Of a DNA stretch of 10,073 nucleotides, positions 5,998 to 10,073 are shown piece by piece. Under the pieces are notes generated by a model. The model saw only the letters and a program-made list of their open reading frames with translations. It searched no databases and was not told the DNA's origin. The first letter of the stretch is position 1. Each line of letters starts with the position of its first letter. The DNA is taken from positions 1 through 10,073 of the forward strand of contig JAGUYV010000081.1 in the NCBI GenBank assembly GCA_020061125.1, read 5' to 3'. Position numbers and translations under genes: made by a program. The stretch is from a bacterium (GTDB taxonomy: Bacteria > UBP15 > UBA6099 > DSWB01).

Positions 5998-7026
5998 TCA
6001 GGGGTTGTCTTTTTTCGGTCTTCCTAACATGTCCGCTTCCTTGCGCTCGACCTCGAAGCCCAAATTCTCTTCCACATCCAGATATCCCTTTATGTTCCAT
6101 AAAAATGAAAGCTCCCACTGCATTCCGGGGACATACAACTTATCCTTGTCCGGCAAAATGAAAGAGCCGCTGAACTGGTTGACGCTTCCGCGCGTGAGGG
6201 TGGTGCGGCTGAAACTTTCTTTCTTTTCCTCGAATGCAATGGCGTCGTTTCTGGTTTTGGTGTTTGTAACCTTGAGTTTCACGAGGCAGTTGTTCAGAAC
6301 AAACGGCTTCATGGCCGTGAATGACGCCGTGTATTCAATCATGTCGCCTGCCGCACGCACAGCCCCCGGATCTTTGATATTGCACTTGACCTCGAGCGCG
6401 TCCCCGGAGCCATACCTTTTTATGAGCTTCAGAGCCACAAAACCTAAAAACATTATGAAAAACACGCAGTATGTGCTCACGAAATTTGGGGTCTTGCCGG
6501 CATCCACGAAAATCGTAAACGGCGATGTCTTGATGGCGTTCCGATAGTCCGGCGGGGTTCTGGCCAGCAGTTTTGTGCGCAGCACGCCTTTGATGCGCAT
6601 TGTCTCCTTAATCTCGCCCTTGTAGTCCCGTATCTTCGCTTTTGTGAACCCCGGTCTGCATTCGGTTTTTTTCTCGTCGTAGGGGGCCGCCATCCTCATA
6701 ATGATTTTCTTCCCGCCCTGGCTTGCGATCATGTAAATGTACCGGTTGTAAGTTGGCCCGCCCTTGGTGCCAAAGACTTGATGACAGTACTCTCTCAAGG
6801 TGCTCTCATCCACCTGGATTTCCAGATCCGCCCATTTTTTCGTGACCAGTGCGCCCGGACTGCCGGCAATTTCAGCCACCGTTGTTTTGTGGGGCTTCTG
6901 GTTGAAAAACACCGACACGGGCTGCGGCGCGCCCATCTGCAAATCATTGAAAAAATACCCCGCGCAAACCGCAATAATAAGAATGGCAATAAGCCCCAGA
7001 ACGGCATTCGTAATTTTGTCTTCCAT
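5998..7026 (-). CDS. Two-helix membrane protein with possible arrestin-like C-terminal domain, unrecognised
   Basis: I cannot name this 342-residue protein. Hydrophobic segments lie at about 7-26 (LGLIAILIIAV) and 181-201 (CVFFIMFLGFVAL), the second followed by KLIKR. By the positive-inside rule residues 27-180 would face out and 205-342 the cytoplasm. The outer part has Cys81 and Cys123. The C-terminal part (about 210-328) has alternating beta-strand patterns, FSGSFILPD, and WELSFLWNIKGYLDVEE, reminiscent of arrestin-like or Spo0M-like beta sandwiches; this is a weak resemblance. The gene is clearly AT-richer than its neighbours, suggesting transfer or a different age. Translation starts right after a run of eight G (7031-7038), and an out-of-frame ATG (7038-7040) overlaps that run. 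Confidence 0.8.
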   Translation of the reverse strand: MEDKITNAVLGLIAILIIAVCAGYFFNDLQMGAPQPVSVFFNQKPHKTTVAEIAGSPGALVTKKWADLEIQVDESTLREYCHQVFGTKGGPTYNRYIYMIASQGGKKIIMRMAAPYDEKKTECRPGFTKAKIRDYKGEIKETMRIKGVLRTKLLARTPPDYRNAIKTSPFTIFVDAGKTPNFVSTYCVFFIMFLGFVALKLIKRYGSGDALEVKCNIKDPGAVRAAGDMIEYTASFTAMKPFVLNNCLVKLKVTNTKTRNDAIAFEEKKESFSRTTLTRGSVNQFSGSFILPDKDKLYVPGMQWELSFLWNIKGYLDVEENLGFEVERKEADMLGRPKKDNP

Positions 7027-7028
7027 GA

Positions 7029-7038
7029 CTCCCCCCCC
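7029..7038 (-). promoter_or_regulatory. G8 homopolymer at ribosome binding site of the 342-aa membrane protein
   Basis: Read on the minus strand, the start is ATG-GGGGGGG-AGTC-ATG, with the last ATG (7024-7026) beginning the long frame. The G-run provides the Shine-Dalgarno sequence. The first ATG (7038-7040) is 14 bases upstream and out of frame; gain of one G would put it in frame. The tract is thus a possible slippage site affecting expression. Confidence 0.5.
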
Positions 7039-7053
7039 ATTTCATTTGCATCT

Positions 7054-7081
7054 ATTCTATCAAAAACGGCACATAGATAAA
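7054..7081 (-). promoter_or_regulatory. Possible promoter for the 342-aa membrane protein
   Basis: On the minus strand TTTATC (7076-7081) and TAGAAT (7054-7059, five of six consensus bases) are 16 bases apart in an AT-rich leader. The -35 match is poor (three of six), so this is a candidate only. Confidence 0.3.
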
Positions 7082-7115
7082 GAGTTTTTAAAATAGCAAT
7101 CCAAACACAGTTAAA

Positions 7116-7132
7116 GTGCGCGAAGGGCGCAC
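7116..7132 (-). terminator. Hairpin between the two minus-strand genes, possible weak terminator
   Basis: gtgcgc (7116-7121) and gcgcac (7127-7132) pair around a 5-base loop. On the minus strand the stem is followed by TTTAACTGTG, a poor U-tract. It lies 118 bases after the HEAGH-protein stop and upstream of the membrane-protein promoter candidate. Other short dyads occur in this 223-base gap, such as tgcggg/cccgca at 7229-7245, without T-runs. Confidence 0.3.
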
Positions 7133-7249
7133 AACCCGGTTTTCAGGACCGGGCCTGTACGAAATATTGGAGCCTTTGCAGAGGCTTCTTCAGACCCATG
7201 CGGCGTCTATTTTTGGAGACTGTTATTGTGCGGGAGCCGCCCGCAGCGG

Positions 7250-8434
7250 TCACTGGGCGAGCACGATGATGAGCGGCACGGCCTTGGCGATTCGCGCCCA
7301 GCGGCGCAGCTTCTTGTTTTCGGGATGGTAGTAGCGGGCCATGTCCGCGGCCAGGGGCGCGAGCACCATGGCGTTCACGGCCCAGCGGTCCCAGCCAAGG
7401 TCCTGCTGCAGCTGCCACAGGTCGCTGTTCGGGTCGCTGTACCCGCGCACCGTGTACACCGCGGGCACCAGGATGTTTCCGAAGAACATGCCCTTTTTGA
7501 ACGGATCGTCACGGTCAATGAGATTGGGCCAGCGCGTGAGCAAGAATTCGTTGGCCAGGTTCTGGTAAAGGATTCCGGAGTAGGCGATGAGCGCGTGATC
7601 GCTGCGGCCGCCCGGAACCTCGTTTCCCTGATTGTCAACATATCGCGGGCCGGAGGGTGAAGCCACCGCGCCGAAATCGTACATGGCGTCCGGGAACGGG
7701 AATTGCATGTCGTCGCCGAGGCGGTGGGCGAAAAGTATGGACAGCCCGGCCACGGTGTCGGCCTGGGCCGTGAAGGTGCGGTCCTCGCTGCGGCGGATGC
7801 GGGCATCGTGTCCGGTGAGGCGCGCGTTAATAAGATGGCCGGCCTCGTGCGCGGCCACGCCCGTGAACCCGCCCCCGAGCACGGGCCAGATGTCGCGGTC
7901 CTGGGTGAGCAGGTCGCCGTTGGCGCGCGGAGGGGCCTGGACCCTGGACCCGGTTAGTTCCGTGCTTTTCAGAAACCGGATCACGAGCTTGGCCGCAGCG
8001 TTCTCCACGGCGTGTTTCTTGATGCTGCGTGCGCGGTACCAGCCGCTGTACAGCTCGCGCGGCGGGCTGGAGTATGTGATGGTTTCGGTAAAAAGCTCCG
8101 CGCCGTTTCGCGTGGCCAGCAGGGTTGCGGTCACGCGCGCGTCAAGATAGGCGGCGCTGCTCAAGCCGCCGGCGAGCAGCATGCCTTTGGGGTTGGCGCG
8201 GCGGACCGTGTCCACGGACACGATGCGCAAGGTGAGCGCGATGTCGGGCTCGTGGTCCGCTGGTTCGCACCCGTTGGCTTGGAGCGCGGCCGAGGCCATG
8301 ATATGCGCCGCGTCAGCGAATCCATGGTTTTGTTCTTCCAGCGTCACCAGGAAGTACGAGCAGTTTGCGCGCGCCGCCGCCGCGCAGCACATCAGCAGAA
8401 GGATTGTCGTAAGCAGAAATGTTTGTTTTCTCAT
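7250..8434 (-). CDS. Exported HEAGH-motif protein, probable zinc metallopeptidase of unknown family
   Basis: The 394-residue protein begins with a clear Sec signal peptide, MRKQTFLLTTILLLMCCAAA, with likely cleavage after ARA at 23; this is why ATG 8434 is preferred to the upstream in-frame start at 8515. There is no proper lipobox. Residues about 24-170 look like a small alpha/beta envelope domain (PDIALTLRIVSVDTV, YLDARVTATLL). AAHEAGHLINARLTGHD at 194-210 contains HExxH (196-200), the zinc-binding and catalytic motif of many metallopeptidases; the third zinc ligand is not obvious. The C-terminal part is helical, including a hydrophobic stretch near 285-298 and the end AVPLIIVLA (385-393), which may touch the membrane. 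I do not recognise the family; peptidase activity is inferred from HEAGH alone. No Shine-Dalgarno is visible. Confidence 0.85.
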   Translation of the reverse strand: MRKQTFLLTTILLLMCCAAAARANCSYFLVTLEEQNHGFADAAHIMASAALQANGCEPADHEPDIALTLRIVSVDTVRRANPKGMLLAGGLSSAAYLDARVTATLLATRNGAELFTETITYSSPPRELYSGWYRARSIKKHAVENAAAKLVIRFLKSTELTGSRVQAPPRANGDLLTQDRDIWPVLGGGFTGVAAHEAGHLINARLTGHDARIRRSEDRTFTAQADTVAGLSILFAHRLGDDMQFPFPDAMYDFGAVASPSGPRYVDNQGNEVPGGRSDHALIAYSGILYQNLANEFLLTRWPNLIDRDDPFKKGMFFGNILVPAVYTVRGYSDPNSDLWQLQQDLGWDRWAVNAMVLAPLAADMARYYHPENKKLRRWARIAKAVPLIIVLAQ

Positions 8435-8638
8435 AGTCTGGAATTTTAGCACAAAACCGCGGCGCATGCAGTCCGGCCGCGGCGTGCTGAACAAAATGGC
8501 TAACCTGCCCCTCACGCGCGCGTGGTTGTTGCCGGCAGGTTGGCATAACCGTCAATACGCGTGGCCGGGGAATCGCATTTTGCGCGAAGTGTGTTATCAT
8601 GGATGGAGACATTTGACTCGGGTGCGGAGGCGTGCGCA
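8435..8638. promoter_or_regulatory. Divergent control region rich in dyads
   Basis: These 204 bases separate the outward-facing HEAGH-protein and carbonic anhydrase genes. They hold a near-perfect inverted repeat, gctaacctgcc (8499-8509) / ggcaggttggc (8534-8544, one mismatch), enclosing a perfect 12-base palindrome cacgcgcgcgtg (8513-8524). ccgcggcg occurs twice in direct orientation, 20 bases apart (8457-8464 and 8477-8484). TAAAAT on the minus strand (8443-8448) is a candidate -10 box for the HEAGH gene. I find no convincing -35/-10 pair for the plus-strand gene. Confidence 0.5.
8626..8630 (+). promoter_or_regulatory. Ribosome binding site that fixes the carbonic anhydrase start
   Basis: A full GGAGG lies eight bases before the ATG at 8639. 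The longer in-frame reading from 8561 has no comparable site and adds 26 residues that do not resemble the family, so 8639 is chosen. Confidence 0.8.
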
Positions 8639-9172
8639 ATGCCAGCGATGGTGATACCCTATAACGGCAGCAGCCCTGTGGTGCATGAAACGGCGTTTGT
8701 GGCGGATTTCGCGGTGCTGGTGGGCCGCGTGACCCTGCGGCAGCACGCAAGCGTGTGGTTCCATTCGGTGCTGCGCGCGGACATCAACCGCATTGATGTG
8801 GGCGAGTACACCAACATCCAGGACGGCTGCATTCTGCATGTGGGAGACGAGCATCCGTGCGTGGTGGGCAGCTATGTGACCGCGGGCCACGGCGCGCGCA
8901 TCCACGGGTGCACGGTCGAGGACAACTGCCTGGTGGGTATCGGGGCCATTATTCTGAACGGCGCGCGCGTGGGCGCCAACAGCGTTGTGGGCGCGGGCTG
9001 CGTGATCACCGAGGGCGCGGACATCCCGCCCTATTCCCTGGTGCTGGGCGTGCCCGGCAAGGTGTCCAGAACCCTAGAGCCGGGTCAGGAACACAGGATC
9101 CGGTACTGGGCGCAGAAGTATGCCCGGGTCAAGGACACCTATCTGGAGCGGCGCGACGAGCCGCAGTCCTGA
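8639..9172 (+). CDS. Gamma-class carbonic anhydrase family protein (left-handed beta-helix)
   Basis: The 177-residue protein is built of hexapeptide repeats typical of a left-handed parallel beta-helix, ending in a short helix (about 155-170), and its length is normal for the YrdA/CamH-like branch. The three expected zinc ligands are visible: His67 (CILHV), His84 and His89 (TAGHGARIHGC), with the family's 17 and 5 residue spacing. Arg46 and Asp48 (RAD) and Gln61-Asp62 (NIQD) correspond to other conserved active-site residues. Members form trimers with metal between subunits; some hydrate CO2, while many YrdA-type relatives have no shown activity, so function is probable rather than certain. 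It is transcribed away from the HEAGH gene and towards ftsZ, with no partner gene beside it. Confidence 0.93.
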   Translation: MPAMVIPYNGSSPVVHETAFVADFAVLVGRVTLRQHASVWFHSVLRADINRIDVGEYTNIQDGCILHVGDEHPCVVGSYVTAGHGARIHGCTVEDNCLVGIGAIILNGARVGANSVVGAGCVITEGADIPPYSLVLGVPGKVSRTLEPGQEHRIRYWAQKYARVKDTYLERRDEPQS

Positions 9173-9174
9173 AG

Positions 9175-9191
9175 CGCGGCGGCATGCCGCG
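9175..9191 (+). other. GC hairpin just after the carbonic anhydrase stop
   Basis: cgcggc (9175-9180) and gccgcg (9186-9191) pair around the loop ggcat, three bases after the stop codon. No T-run follows, so it is at best a weak or Rho-assisted end for the plus-strand transcript. Confidence 0.35.
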
Positions 9192-9240
9192 GCCTCCGCG
9201 AACACGGCTTCCGCTATGCGAATCTGAATTTTCCCACACA

Positions 9241-9274
9241 CAATAAAACCGCATCCGGGCGAACCCGGATGCGG
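9241..9274 (-). terminator. Intrinsic terminator of ftsZ
   Basis: ccgcatccggg (9249-9259) and cccggatgcgg (9264-9274) form a perfect 11-pair stem with a 4-base loop. Read on the minus strand it is followed by TTTTATTG (9248-9241), a proper U-tract. It lies 36 bases after the ftsZ stop. On the plus strand there is no T-run after the stem, so it serves ftsZ only. Confidence 0.9.
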
Positions 9275-9310
9275 GTGATATGTCTATCGGGGCATGGAGC
9301 GTGCTGCGGA

Positions 9311-10073
9311 TCAGTGGCCGGGCGCGCGCAGGAAGGACGGGATGTCGAGGTCGTCCTGCTTGTCCTGCCTGGGCCGCGGCGGCTGTTTGGCCGCGAATTT
9401 CTGGTGCGGCTGCTCCTGCTCTTCGCGGGGCACCACCAGGCGTGCGGCTTCGCCGAAGCCCGTGGCCAGCACGGTGATGCGCACCATGTCGTCGAAGGAC
9501 TCGTCAATCACGGTGCCGAAGATGATGTTGGCGTTTTCGTCGGCGATGTTGGACACGATTTCGGCGGCGGCGTTGACTTCGTGCAGGCTCAAGTCGCGCC
9601 CGCCGGTGATGTTCATGAGGATGCCCTGCGCGCCCTGGATCGAGGATTCGAGCAGGGGGCTGTTGATGGCCATTTCCGCGGCTTCCATGGCGCGGTGCTC
9701 GCCGTGGCCTTCGCCGATGCCGATGAGGGCCGATCCTGCGTCGTGCATGATGGTGTGGATGTCGGCGAAGTCCAGGTTGATGAGTCCGGGCACCACGATG
9801 AGGTCGGACACGCCCTGCACGCCCTGGCGCAGAACATCGTCGGCCATGCGGAACGCCTGCTGCAGCGGGGTGTCCGGCTCGATGATCTTGAGCAACTGGT
9901 CGTTGGGAATGGTGATGAGCGTGTCGCAGTTGGCCTTGAGGGCGCGCGCGCCTTCGTCGGCCACTTTGGAGCGGCGTTTGCCCTCGAACCCGAAGGGCTT
10001 GGTGACCACGCCCACGGTGAGTGCGCCGGCCTCGCGCGCCACTTCGGCCACGATGGGCGCCGCGCCCGTGCCC
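9311..10073 (-). CDS. ftsZ: Cell division protein FtsZ (C-terminal 253 residues; 5' end outside window)
   Basis: The reading frame runs off the right edge. The first visible residues are GTGAAPI, the end of the tubulin/FtsZ GTP-binding signature (GGGTGTG). They are followed by [25 protein letters not shown], the catalytic T7-loop region [15 protein letters not shown], and [19 protein letters not shown]. After the second domain ([20 protein letters not shown]) comes a linker of about 30 residues rich in Gln, Pro and Arg, and then the conserved tail peptide DIPSFLR (docking site for FtsA and ZipA-type partners) and APGH. FtsZ polymerises with GTP into the cytoplasmic Z ring. Comparison with E. 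coli FtsZ suggests about 100-110 N-terminal residues are missing only because the window ends. It has its own terminator and no dcw-cluster gene follows it. Confidence 0.98.
   Translation of the reverse strand, partial: GTGAAPIVAEVAREAGALTVGVVTKPFGFEGKRRSKVADEGARALKANCDTLITIPNDQLLKIIEPDTPLQQAFRMADDVLRQGVQGVSDLIVVPGLINLDFADIHTIMHDAGSALIGIGEGHGEHRAMEAAEMAINSPLLESSIQGAQGILMNITGGRDLSLHEVNAAAEIVSNIADENANIIFGTVIDESFDDMVRITVLATGFGEAARLVVPREEQEQPHQKFAAKQPPRPRQDKQDDLDIPSFLRAPGH

Noticed and set aside
5969-6547. A 192-codon plus-strand frame opposite the 342-aa membrane protein
   Set aside because: It has no ribosome site or motif, and the minus strand has a well-formed protein with two membrane segments.
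8435-8515. Upstream 27-codon extension of the HEAGH protein
   Set aside because: Starting at 8434 leaves an ideal N-terminal signal peptide; the extension would bury it.
8561-8638. Upstream 26-codon extension of the carbonic anhydrase
   Set aside because: The extension does not resemble the family, and a GGAGG lies correctly before the ATG at 8639.

Overview
The window is GC-rich bacterial DNA, probably from an uncultured Gram-negative lineage; I cannot name the phylum. A canonical FtsZ argues against Planctomycetes and Chlamydiae. An exported protein with a signal peptide and several Shine-Dalgarno sequences (GGAG type) fit a general bacterial origin. Nine protein genes are supported, two of them cut by the window edges, plus a block of non-coding repeats, one good terminator and one good promoter.

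Left part, plus strand (1-3209): the C-terminal part of an HD-GYP cyclic-di-GMP phosphodiesterase, an unrecognised 316-residue soluble protein 18 bases behind it, then a PocR-GAF-GGDEF diguanylate cyclase with an odd lysine-rich tail. A degrading and a synthesising enzyme for the same second messenger bracket an orphan gene. This is the most interesting functional unit here and reads as a small signalling operon.

Repeat block (3210-3682): two 178-base direct repeats 259 bases apart, each with a strong GC-rich hairpin, separated by an 81-base spacer of the 'cgcagag' type. No gene is convincing here. It is followed by a small cyclophilin-like (TM1367-family) protein.

Middle, plus strand (4061-5900): a near-consensus promoter drives a stand-alone receiver-domain response regulator. 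A type I phosphodiesterase / nucleotide pyrophosphatase-family (alkaline phosphatase superfamily) enzyme follows after a short hairpin.

Right part: on the minus strand lie a two-helix membrane protein with a possible arrestin-like C-terminal domain (markedly AT-richer than its neighbours, with an 8-G tract at its ribosome site) and, upstream of it, an exported HEAGH protein, probably a zinc peptidase. A divergent control region rich in dyads separates the latter from a plus-strand gamma-class carbonic anhydrase. This converges on ftsZ (minus strand, 5' end outside the window), which ends at a clear intrinsic terminator.

I see no mobile element, CRISPR array, tRNA or rRNA. I did not find a clear new defence or mobile system. 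The best candidates for undescribed biology are the orphan protein inside the c-di-GMP cluster, the lysine tail on the cyclase, the paired long repeats, and the two unfamiliar minus-strand envelope proteins.
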